Source of the DNA: JACJYC01 sp964558465
GTDB lineage: Bacteria; Bacteroidota; Bacteroidia; Chitinophagales; Saprospiraceae
Length of the DNA stretch: 64,000 nucleotides
Direction: 5' to 3'
Assembly (NCBI GenBank): GCA_964558465.1
Contig: CAZLEF010000004.1
Location: 62,001 to 126,000 of the forward strand
Shown here in pieces: positions 26,964 to 35,201 of this stretch. The number at the start of each line of letters is the position of its first letter. The first letter of the stretch is position 1. The translations under genes were made by a program, and so were the position numbers. Below the pieces are notes generated by a model that worked only from the letters and a program-made list of their open reading frames with translations, searched no databases and had not been told where the DNA came from.

Positions 26964-27741
26964 CGGTATATCATTGTTTTTCCGTGGTGAATGCTTTGAT
27001 AATTCTTTGCAAATTAAGCCAGGTCATCAATGAAAAACAATGACATACATCTTCAATTGATATGACATGGATCAGGGAGTCTGCTGATGGAAATTCCGGA
27101 CCATACTGACCCCAATTCCGGAGGATACCCGGAATATCCACCTTAGGCATATTTTTGGGTTCAAAATTAAAGGTTTTTGGAAGAAAAGTGATGTTTTTTG
27201 ATGTCGCGAACAGCTATCTTATCTGGCTAGCCCCCAATTTTTAGCCGTGAATACGCCGCCCCCAACAACACTCCGCCTTTCCCGAAGGAGCTAAGCTGAT
27301 GGCGGATTAACGAACCCAGCTGCAAGCGGGGCCGGCGTTTTATGAGCACCGCATCCACTCCCCTGGCCTAAGGTCGTGAAAAAACCAACTGCAAAATACG
27401 CCCCATGCAGCGGAAAAGCAGTATGGAGGCTTGAACCATAGAAAAAAATGCCATTTATCAACGAGTGGAAACTGTTTCATGTAATTTGGTTTCGTTTGTT
27501 TGGGGAAGGGTAGGGATATTTTTTTATGCCGGCAACTTGCGGGGAGCGGTTGATTGCACCTGTCTTGTTCCAAAGTGGTCCTTCTTGAAAAATACAACCC
27601 ATTATTCACATTATGCAAGGTTTTTAGTGAGGTCGTTTGCAATGACTGATAACGTGTGTGCTGCCGACGTAGACGCGCTTAGCGGCTATAATAGGCAGTG
27701 CAGAGTTCTATGCTTTCTTATTTTCGCAGTTTCTACCATTC
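26964..27741. other. Gene-poor region, probable mobile-element debris
   Basis: No convincing gene is present in 780 bp. Near 27090-27130 paired ATTCCGG/CCGGAAT words flank CATACTGACCCC. That resembles the terminal repeats of IS21-type elements as I remember them, so this may be a leftover IS end. Several short frames around 27340-27770 lack any family resemblance. Confidence 0.4.
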
Positions 27742-27744
27742 TAA

Positions 27745-28609
27745 GAGCTTGTTTGGGAATTTTATAATGCGTCATAATCGCTTTTCCAAATTACCATTGA
27801 GATATTGGCCAAAATCAGGAATGACTGGGCACTTCTTGGGGTATGTTCATAGTCTATAGCCAATCTTCGGAAGAAATTCAACCATGCAAAGCTCCTTTTT
27901 ACTACCCATCTTTTGGCTTCGACTACAAAACCTTTTTGACCTTCTTCGCGGTGCGGCACTTCAAATTCAATGTCCAGTTTTTCGACAGCCTCGCAGAAAG
28001 TCCCACGATAAGATTGGTCCGCCATGATTTTCTTTAGCCGTGGCATTGTTAGTTTGAGGTTGACTAATAAGGGAACACCTCCCGGACTGTCATGAACGTT
28101 TGCAGGATGAACGGCTGTTTTCCATATTCGGCCCAGTACATCTACTAAAATCTGGCGCTTTCGTCCATTTACCCGCTTATTACCATCCGTACCTCGAAAC
28201 TCGTATATCATCGGAGCCAGTTTAACACTTTGAGAATCAACAAGTCCAAGGCTTGGCGTGGGCTCTCTTTGAGATTGTATACGCTCCAACATGTTCAAAG
28301 CTATGTTGATTCGTTCCAATGTGCCGTCCTTCGACCACCGATAGAAATAATAATATACGGCTGTCCAAGGAGGGAATCTGGCTTCAAGATTTCGCCACTG
28401 TCCCCCGATTTTGGTAATCCAGAGGATGGCATTGAAAACTTCCCGTAAATCAATGTCACGTTTTCTTTGCCAGTTCAAAAAATGTTTAATAACTTCCCAC
28501 TGGTCATCGGTGAGGCACTGAAATTGTGCTTGCATATCTTATCGGTTTGGTCACCAACAAGATACACCGATGGCCTTATTTTTCAATGATTTAAAATCCA
28601 AACAAGCTC
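27745..28609 (-). mobile_element. IS5-family insertion sequence
   Basis: The element is 865 bp. Its ends are GAGCTTGTTTGG on the left and the exact complement on the right (28598-28609), a 12-bp perfect terminal inverted repeat with further imperfect matching. It is flanked by TAA on both sides (27742-27744 and 28610-28612), a 3-bp target duplication as expected for the IS427/IS1031 group. One transposase gene fills it. It separates the gene-poor stretch from the defence operon. Confidence 0.88.
27762..28535 (-). CDS. IS5-family DDE transposase, catalytic Glu replaced
   Basis: The 257-residue transposase has the N-terminal helix region (LTDDQWEVIKHFL) and the DDE aspartates in GLVDSQSVK and IMADQSYRG. 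The C-terminal signature reads RWVVKRSFAWLNFFRRLAIDYE. In this family it normally reads R-W-V-V-E-R, where the Glu completes the DDE triad. Here the codon at 27897-27899 encodes Lys, one G-to-A change from GAA. The reading frame is otherwise full length and intact. The enzyme is therefore probably inactive in this copy, unless the substitution is an assembly error. Confidence 0.9.
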   Translation of the reverse strand: MQAQFQCLTDDQWEVIKHFLNWQRKRDIDLREVFNAILWITKIGGQWRNLEARFPPWTAVYYYFYRWSKDGTLERINIALNMLERIQSQREPTPSLGLVDSQSVKLAPMIYEFRGTDGNKRVNGRKRQILVDVLGRIWKTAVHPANVHDSPGGVPLLVNLKLTMPRLKKIMADQSYRGTFCEAVEKLDIEFEVPHREEGQKGFVVEAKRWVVKRSFAWLNFFRRLAIDYEHTPRSAQSFLILANISMVIWKSDYDAL

Positions 28610-28720
28610 TAAATCAGCAGATTATAAAATCGCAATTGAAACTACCCATTATCCGGTCTTAGATACCCTGGGTTAACACCTTCAATCCATTCTGCTTACA
28701 ACAGGTGCGACTCATTCATA

Positions 28721-29530
28721 TTACGAAGCATCTATTGCAATGTCAAGCGCCCAATCATAACCACTACTTTTTAAACAAAATTTTACAGCAGCGGAATATT
28801 CTGACTGCCTGGATGCCATTTCAAGCAATTCTCTCTTGGCTTCATCAATTTTAATTTGTCGTGCAATATCATATGTTATATTTTGAAGTTCAATTAATCT
28901 ATTTACTGCTTGTACAATTGTTGAGGCCCTACGATATTTTGCTTTTCTTCCCTCTACTAATCCTTCATCATTTAAATTCATTCTGCGGATAGTATATTCG
29001 ACTTGGATGTAATCCCTTGAAGTTGTATCCGAGTTAATAGATCGAACTTCGCCCGAGCTATCAAAACTTAGTTTTCTGGGGTCTGATAATTTTATAGGAT
29101 CTAAAAACCGGATATCTTCATTTTCAAGCGAATCTCCATAATTCATTGCCTTTCGTGCATTCACATGAAAATAATCTCTTTTTCGAACGTTAGGGACCGG
29201 GCCCGAATACCTGTAATTCATCCAATCAAAAGCCAACCACCAGTATCCACCATGATCTGTTTTATCATTCTCGCATAAAACCTTCTTTTTAGGCCGAAAA
29301 TGATCTACATGACAGTATGCTCCATCATTCCTAGATTCTGTATACCAACATTTCCTGAAACCTAAATCACACAAATGTTGTTTTAATTCGCCCCATAGTG
29401 CCTCGTTAGCGTCTATAATAGCATGCCTGGCTATTGTATCAGGGGCATTGATTAACTGATGAGTAAGAGCATCTGCCCGAGCCAACCAATCCTGATCGGG
29501 AGGGTTATTTTCTAACGGAATATATATCAT
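28721..29530 (-). CDS. HNH endonuclease, PtuB-like, end of type I R-M operon
   Basis: The 269-residue protein has a compact HNH site. C61 (KCWYTE) is followed by H74-V-D-H77 in HVDHFRPKKK, then WWLAFDWMNYRYS (N105) and NVRK. This order matches the HNH partners (PtuB, TIGR02646-like) of ATPases in Septu and some retron defence systems, which cut nucleic acid when triggered. It overlaps the ATPase gene by 4 bp, implying translational coupling. The gene is visibly AT-richer than the host. Without a search I cannot exclude another HNH family of restriction loci. Confidence 0.82.
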   Translation of the reverse strand: MIYIPLENNPPDQDWLARADALTHQLINAPDTIARHAIIDANEALWGELKQHLCDLGFRKCWYTESRNDGAYCHVDHFRPKKKVLCENDKTDHGGYWWLAFDWMNYRYSGPVPNVRKRDYFHVNARKAMNYGDSLENEDIRFLDPIKLSDPRKLSFDSSGEVRSINSDTTSRDYIQVEYTIRRMNLNDEGLVEGRKAKYRRASTIVQAVNRLIELQNITYDIARQIKIDEAKRELLEMASRQSEYSAAVKFCLKSSGYDWALDIAIDAS

Positions 29531-31143
29531 GATTTTGTTTGTTCGCTTAAAATTTGGGTTAGAATTTCCATCGCGATATCATTTTGGCGTTTGATATCCT
29601 GTTCTGAAAGATTGCCTTCTTCAAACATATTTTTTTCATATTTGCTCCATGCAACAATAAATTTTTGGTAAAGTGGGTCTCTATCAGTTGTATTAATCCC
29701 CAAGGAATTCAGGTGTTTAAACTGACTTTGCAGTTGTGTCTTTTCGGTATCTGTTAAGCCTTCTAAGTCTTGTTTAACAAGCAATTGATTTCGTTTATCC
29801 AACTCTTCCAGTGTTTCTTGATCTAAAGTGCTGGGCAGCCCAAAAAACTCACTCGTCAAAATCCCTGCCACGCCCAATCCTTTTGGATCAAAATCCGGCT
29901 CAAACGTATAAATCTGTTCCCGCTCCTTGCCTGTTTCTTCATCCTTAACCTGCCGGGAAGCAAAAATGCGAATTTCCTCGCGGGTAAGGCCGCCAATGAC
30001 GAGTGGGTCATGCGTAGTCATGATGACCTGACTACTTTCGTCTTTCTCGACTACTTTTTCCAGAAGGTTCATGTACTGCCATTTCCAAAGCGGATTCAGG
30101 TGGGTATCCGGCTCATCCAACAAAATGAGCGACTCCTGTTCCTTGGTGAAACGCATCAGCCCCAATACGGTGAGCAGTTGCTGCTCGCCCTCGCTCAATT
30201 CCCGGAAGGTGATATGCCCATCCACATTCTTTTTTCGGACTTTGACCCGCACTTCCTGGATCAGATCAGAGATATAGGTACTTTCCAACATCTTGAAGAA
30301 GTTGGTATTGGTCTCGTATTGTCCTGCCAACTTTTTCAGTTTTTCCTGATTGGAGACATACAAATACAACTGCTCCTGCTTAGGGTGTTTATTGAAGTCT
30401 TCCCGAATTGGTTCTTCGGTAGTGATGGGGGCTAAGGAATATTGCCATAGGTCATTCAAGAAATTACGTACCACACCACTGCTGCCCCAGAAATCAAATG
30501 CATGCCTCCTCTTTTTTTTACTCTTTTTTTTCTCCCAAATCGGCATTTTCAATACAAAAAGAATGGATTCCAAACCTACGATATTCAGGTATTTTTCGAG
30601 AAATTCATCGATATTCTCTTGCCCAAAGCCATAAAAAGCCAACAAAACAAAATGGCTGTGGATCAAACGCGCATAAAACAATGGGCGCATTGGCTCATTT
30701 TTGCCGTCCAATAAGTCTTTATAAAAACGGTTCTGGTGCGTATCAAAATGCTCCAATAAGCGATTGCTTACGCCGGAATAGTACGAAAACACATACTTGG
30801 GTAAATGCGCATCCTTATCGCGGTAAAACGCCGCTTTGGTCATGGGTTTCTCCATGTCATTGACATAGAACTCATAGCCGCTGCTCGTGTCCGGGGCGCC
30901 AATGATTCGGATCGTATTGTTTTTGCACTTGTAGTCAATTTCAAAATAGAAAGACGGGTTTTCCCGCAAATCCAAATCCCGGAAAATGATCACCAAGGCT
31001 TCCAAAAAGTTAGACTTGCCCGCAGCATTCTGCCCCAGCAGCACCGTATGCATTTTGGTCTGGTCCAGATCAATCTCAAAGGCATTCAGGTTTTTGAACC
31101 CTTTTTTGCCCGGGCCGCCTATGCTTACTTTGTCTATTCTCAT
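29527..31143 (-). CDS. SMC/ABC-like AAA ATPase of restriction locus, PtuA-like
   Basis: The 538-residue ATPase has Walker A GQNAAGKS (37-44), an ABC-type signature LSEGEQQ (316-322), Walker B LILLDEP (339-345) with DTHLNP, and switch histidine H378 (TTHDP). This is the OLD/RecF-like layout used by PtuA of Septu and by restriction-associated AAA proteins. A basic insert (KKKSKKKRRH) is near residue 205. It overlaps hsdS by 4 bp upstream and the HNH gene by 4 bp downstream. I infer an ATPase sensor that works with the HNH nuclease. A phage- or plasmid-defence role follows from context, not proof. Confidence 0.85.
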   Translation of the reverse strand: MRIDKVSIGGPGKKGFKNLNAFEIDLDQTKMHTVLLGQNAAGKSNFLEALVIIFRDLDLRENPSFYFEIDYKCKNNTIRIIGAPDTSSGYEFYVNDMEKPMTKAAFYRDKDAHLPKYVFSYYSGVSNRLLEHFDTHQNRFYKDLLDGKNEPMRPLFYARLIHSHFVLLAFYGFGQENIDEFLEKYLNIVGLESILFVLKMPIWEKKKSKKKRRHAFDFWGSSGVVRNFLNDLWQYSLAPITTEEPIREDFNKHPKQEQLYLYVSNQEKLKKLAGQYETNTNFFKMLESTYISDLIQEVRVKVRKKNVDGHITFRELSEGEQQLLTVLGLMRFTKEQESLILLDEPDTHLNPLWKWQYMNLLEKVVEKDESSQVIMTTHDPLVIGGLTREEIRIFASRQVKDEETGKEREQIYTFEPDFDPKGLGVAGILTSEFFGLPSTLDQETLEELDKRNQLLVKQDLEGLTDTEKTQLQSQFKHLNSLGINTTDRDPLYQKFIVAWSKYEKNMFEEGNLSEQDIKRQNDIAMEILTQILSEQTKS

Positions 31144-32747
31144 GGCGCAACGAGTTCAAGCCAGCCTTTTTCTTCGGCTTCTTTGATGGTTTTCTTTTCT
31201 TCTACCTCCTTTTTTAATGCCTCATAAAAGGCATCAATGTCCTTTTGGTATTTGGACATTTTCCAGAGGTTGACGGCGGCAATTTTGCCACCCTGCTGTT
31301 GGAGTATTTCCAATAGTTCCATATTCAACGTGTTTCCTTCGTAAATAGGTTGAATAGCATCGTCGAGCATCAGGGTTTCTTTCCCCGATAGTTTGGTTTT
31401 TACGGGTTTGCTACTAACAGCCTGGTTCTCCGCCCCGAATACCTCGCTCAGCACCGCCTGCATCAGCAAATCCAGGTCCGCTTTGCTCTGCTTTACCTGC
31501 TGCTCCAGTTCGTCGCAGTAGGCCATGAGGGTGTTGACTTTTTGGACGATGGCGTGTTGCTCGGGGAGGGGTGGAAGGGGGATCAATGTACTCTTGATCT
31601 TTAAAACATTTAAATTTGGTTGTGCACCACCTTCTGCTAATTCTCGAATTTCGTGATAAATTTTTCTAAAATAATACTTGACATAACTTTTAGAAGGATT
31701 GGATGTTTCAAAGAATACCATTGCGGCTAAGGCTTGGTTAGTGGCCCCAGCCAATACTAATTCGCTAACTTGCCCTCTTGTTTTACCTTGCCCATACATT
31801 GCAACAATTAAGCTCCCAGCAGGGAATACTTTACAATTCGTTTCTTTCAAAGCCAACTCTGAAATAAACTGCTCTGGTGGTTTTGCAAATAAATCTCCAG
31901 TGGCTGAACTTGTGTACCACGGTACATTTCCTGAGTAAAAAGCAGGGTTTGCTTTTGAAGGTGTTGATCCAGTTCCAACCTGAACTATATCCCCCAACCT
32001 ACACCACACCCACCCCTCCGGCGCCTCAAACGGCGCCTCCTCCTCCTTTATCGCCGGCAGCGGTTTTTCCTTGCCGATTTTCTTTTCTTTGATCAGTTGC
32101 GCTTTTTCGGTAGCGATGCGTTTCAGCAGTTCGCTGGCATGCTCCTGATTGGGGTTGTCCTTGCGCCATTGGGCGGTGAGTTGGCCTTGTATGGCTTCGG
32201 TGAGGATGGACTGGCGGAGGGCGGTGAGGAGGGTGAGTTGGGTGTTGATTTCTTCGCTTACTATTCGATGGTTATCTTCAAAATCCTTCACTTTGTCAAG
32301 GATTTCACGTTGTTCCTCTTTTGTTGGCAAAGGAATATAAAGTTCAAATAACTGCTCCGGATGTATCCTTTTTGAGCCTACCCCTTTGGCTAATGTTTCC
32401 AAATTTAGGTAAAAATTACCCTGCTTGAAATAATAAAATATCCACTCAGGATAACAGGCGTTATCCACATCAAAGGCTGGTATATCCGCGCTTGAATCAA
32501 AACCGTCTAATTCATCCGGAATGATTCCAAAAGCGCCCTTATGCAAATTCTGCCTTCCGTAAATAAACTGCCCTTTCTTTCTGGTGAAATATTTGGTCGC
32601 ACCTTCTTTGTCATTTGTATCCGGCCTTTTCTCTATACCACCAACGTTCAATTTAACCCTGATTCTTCGACTTGTATCAGGATTAATCGACTCAATACGA
32701 GATTCTTTGAGCAGTTGTCCTAATTTTACTTTCTCCCATTGCTTCAT
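31140..32747 (-). CDS. hsdS: Type I restriction specificity subunit HsdS
   Basis: HsdS gives the R-M complex its DNA target through two target-recognition domains (TRDs). The 535-residue protein shows TRD1 (1-150), a helical spacer (IPLPTKEEQREILDKVKDFE onward), TRD2 (about 235-400) and the second helical region (PLPPLPEQHAIVQKVNTLM). An extra ~95-residue C-terminal extension (LMLDDAIQPIYEGNTLNMEL to the end) exceeds the usual two-TRD design. The TRD-coding parts (about 32280-32740 and 31610-31980) are clearly AT-rich. The central spacer is GC-rich, a mosaic expected from TRD exchange. It overlaps hsdM and the ATPase gene by 4 bp each. Confidence 0.95.
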   Translation of the reverse strand: MKQWEKVKLGQLLKESRIESINPDTSRRIRVKLNVGGIEKRPDTNDKEGATKYFTRKKGQFIYGRQNLHKGAFGIIPDELDGFDSSADIPAFDVDNACYPEWIFYYFKQGNFYLNLETLAKGVGSKRIHPEQLFELYIPLPTKEEQREILDKVKDFEDNHRIVSEEINTQLTLLTALRQSILTEAIQGQLTAQWRKDNPNQEHASELLKRIATEKAQLIKEKKIGKEKPLPAIKEEEAPFEAPEGWVWCRLGDIVQVGTGSTPSKANPAFYSGNVPWYTSSATGDLFAKPPEQFISELALKETNCKVFPAGSLIVAMYGQGKTRGQVSELVLAGATNQALAAMVFFETSNPSKSYVKYYFRKIYHEIRELAEGGAQPNLNVLKIKSTLIPLPPLPEQHAIVQKVNTLMAYCDELEQQVKQSKADLDLLMQAVLSEVFGAENQAVSSKPVKTKLSGKETLMLDDAIQPIYEGNTLNMELLEILQQQGGKIAAVNLWKMSKYQKDIDAFYEALKKEVEEKKTIKEAEEKGWLELVAP

Positions 32748-34165
32748 GCCAATTCAATCTTTAAGGATGAAAGCAATTCTTGACTTTTCGCAATGGAATG
32801 TTCTAACCGTTGAAGAATTACAGCTGATGAAAGTGATTCTTCACTGTTGATTTTATTTGGGTTTGAAATATCCAAATTATACCCCCTTTTCACAATCTCC
32901 TCCACCGGCACCTTCCAGGCGTATTCATTTTCCACACGGTTATGCCACCATGCCTTTTCCAGGTCAAACTCTTTAATGTCGATGGGGCGGGTTTTGTTGT
33001 AGTTTTTGACGCCTTCGGGGTAAGGGTGCTCGAAGTACCAGATGTCGCGGGTGGGGCTGCCTTTTTCAAAAAAGAGCAGGTTGGTTTTGATGCCTGTGTA
33101 GGGCGCAAATACGCCATTGGGCAGGCGCACGATGGTGTGCAGATTGCATTTTTCGAGCAGTTCTTCTTTCAGCCGGGTTTTTACGCCTTCGCCGAACAGG
33201 GTGCCGTCGGGCAGCACCACGGCGGCGCGGCCATGCGGTTTCAGGAGTTTGATGATGAGGGCGAGAAACAGGTCGGCGGTTTCTTTGGTGCGGAATTTTT
33301 GCGGGAAGTTCTGTTCCGTGCCGTCCTCTTCGGTGCCGCCAAAGGGCGGGTTGGTGAGGATGATGTCCACCTTGTCTTTGCTACCCCAGTCATTATATGG
33401 CTTGTTGAGGTAGTTGTCGCGCCGCACGGCGGGCAGGTCGAAGCCATTGAGCATCAGGTTGGTGGTACACAGTAAGTGCGGCAGCGGCTTTTTTTCGATG
33501 CCTTTGATGGCGTGTTGCACGGCGTTGAGTTCCTGCGGCGTTTTGGCTTGCTCGCGCAGTTTGTCGATGCTGCACGTGAGGAAGCCGCCCGTACCGCAGG
33601 CCGGGTCGAGTACGGTTTCTCCTAATTTTGGGTGTATGATGTCCACCATGAACTGCGTCACGGCGCGGGGCGTGTAGTACTCACCGGAGGACCCGGCGCT
33701 TTGCAGTTCTTTCAGGATGGTTTCATAGATATCGTTGAATACGTGGCGGTCGCCGGATTTGTTGAAGTCAATTTTGTTGATTTCGTTGATCACCTGTCGG
33801 AACAGGGTGCCGTTTTTCATGTAGTTGTAGGTATCCTCAAATACCGCACGCACGATTTTAGCCTGGTCGTTTTGAGTTATATCCAGGTCTTTAAGCCCTG
33901 GAAAAAGTTCGTTGTTGATAAAAAGAATCAGCGCTTCTCCGGTCAATCCTTCGGCATCGGCGGCCCAGTTTTGCCATTTCAGTTTTTTGGGAATGGGGCT
34001 TTTGTAGCCTTTGATGGTGATTTCCCATTCTTCCTCTTTATCGGCAAAGATTTTCATAAAGAGCATCCAGACCATTTGCGAGATGCGCTGCGCATCGCCG
34101 TCCACGCCGGTGTCTTTGCGCATGATATCGCGAATGGTTTTGATAATGCCGGTGATATTGCTCAT
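32744..34165 (-). CDS. hsdM: Type I DNA adenine methyltransferase HsdM
   Basis: This N6-adenine methyltransferase subunit (473 residues) protects host DNA and is required for cleavage. The N-terminal helical HsdM_N domain precedes the catalytic domain. SAM-binding motif I is DPACGTGGF (D187) and catalytic motif IV is NPPF (272-275). Length and motifs are normal, so the enzyme should be active. It follows rhuM by 9 bp and overlaps hsdS by 4 bp. Codon use and GC content here are close to the host, unlike the hsdS TRDs and the HNH gene. Confidence 0.96.
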   Translation of the reverse strand: MSNITGIIKTIRDIMRKDTGVDGDAQRISQMVWMLFMKIFADKEEEWEITIKGYKSPIPKKLKWQNWAADAEGLTGEALILFINNELFPGLKDLDITQNDQAKIVRAVFEDTYNYMKNGTLFRQVINEINKIDFNKSGDRHVFNDIYETILKELQSAGSSGEYYTPRAVTQFMVDIIHPKLGETVLDPACGTGGFLTCSIDKLREQAKTPQELNAVQHAIKGIEKKPLPHLLCTTNLMLNGFDLPAVRRDNYLNKPYNDWGSKDKVDIILTNPPFGGTEEDGTEQNFPQKFRTKETADLFLALIIKLLKPHGRAAVVLPDGTLFGEGVKTRLKEELLEKCNLHTIVRLPNGVFAPYTGIKTNLLFFEKGSPTRDIWYFEHPYPEGVKNYNKTRPIDIKEFDLEKAWWHNRVENEYAWKVPVEEIVKRGYNLDISNPNKINSEESLSSAVILQRLEHSIAKSQELLSSLKIELA

Positions 34166-34174
34166 GTCGGTGGT

Positions 34175-35179
34175 TTATGCTTTTTTGTCCTTGATTTGTT
34201 GTTCCAGTGCGCGAAGTTCTTCCAATTCACGGGCGTCTTCTGCCTGTGCTTCGGCGGTTTTTCGGCGCTGATCGAAGCGGGCGTATATTTCCTTTACTTT
34301 TTGTTCCATGGCCTCATTGGTAACAGAACCAGCGTTTTGCAGTATTTTTTTATCCTGAAAAGCCAGTAGTTTATCCACATTGTCGCGCCAGAAGTTCATG
34401 GTGAGGCTTTGCTGGTTTTTAGCGCGAAGTTCGGCTGTTTCCAGGAAAATAACGACTAATCGGTTAAGCGTATCTATTTCATCGTGACTCAGGTAATTTT
34501 TAGCGATGATGATATCCTGTTTGCGTACCACGTTTCCTTGCCAGGCGGTGAGGCCCATATTGGGTTGGGAGGCATCGGCACGGTCGAGGATCAGTTCTGC
34601 TGCGGTTTTGTTGGCGACGGCGTAGAGCAGTTTGTTTTGGGTTTCGGCAAAGAACATCTGAGTGGCCTTATCAGAGGCGTCGTAGTCGGTACTCAGGGCG
34701 AACAAATCCTTTATTTTTTGGTAAAAACGTTTTTCGGATGCCCGTATATCCCGGATGCGTTCGAGTAGTTCGTCAAAATAATCGGGGCGGCCATCCGGGT
34801 TTTTAAGTCTTTCGTCATCCATGGCAAAGCCCTTGACCATATAAGATTTGAGGTGTTGGTTGGCCCAGATCCTGAATTGGGTTCCCCGCTTGCTGCGCAC
34901 CCGGAAACCGATGGCCAAAATCATTTCCAAAGCATAGAAGGCAACCTCATATTGTTTACCGTCAGCGGCAGTTGTTAAGTAATACTTAATAACTGAATTT
35001 GCGTCTAATTCATTGTCTGACAATGCATTAGATATGTGCATACTAATGTTTGGCACAGAGGTGTCAAAAAGTTCGGCGAGTTGGTTTTGGTTCATCCACA
35101 CGCTACCGTCGCGGGCGAAAAGCGTCACATTGGCCTTGCCGTCGGCTGTATTGTAGATGATGATGGGTAGGTTTTCCAT
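34175..35179 (-). CDS. RhuM-family protein inside the type I R-M operon
   Basis: The 334-residue protein matches the virulence RhuM family. It opens IIIYNTADGKANVTLFARDGSVW and has the HTH-like segment MNQNQLAELFDTSVPNISMHI. The core YALEMILAIGFRVRSKRGTQFRIWA follows, then a Fic/DOC-partner-like middle (FFAETQNKLLYAVANKTAAELI) and a charged coiled-coil tail. RhuM genes often sit within type I R-M loci, but their biochemical role is not known. Here it lies between hsdR (22 bp) and hsdM (9 bp), so it is co-transcribed. It may be a DNA-binding regulator or an antitoxin-like guard. Confidence 0.9.
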   Translation of the reverse strand: MENLPIIIYNTADGKANVTLFARDGSVWMNQNQLAELFDTSVPNISMHISNALSDNELDANSVIKYYLTTAADGKQYEVAFYALEMILAIGFRVRSKRGTQFRIWANQHLKSYMVKGFAMDDERLKNPDGRPDYFDELLERIRDIRASEKRFYQKIKDLFALSTDYDASDKATQMFFAETQNKLLYAVANKTAAELILDRADASQPNMGLTAWQGNVVRKQDIIIAKNYLSHDEIDTLNRLVVIFLETAELRAKNQQSLTMNFWRDNVDKLLAFQDKKILQNAGSVTNEAMEQKVKEIYARFDQRRKTAEAQAEDARELEELRALEQQIKDKKA

Positions 35180-35201
35180 GAATGTATTTTGGGATAAAGG
35201 A

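Noticed and set aside
27340..27767. Short frames on both strands between the DUF998 gene and the IS element
   Set aside because: No family resemblance, poor codon character and no promoter.
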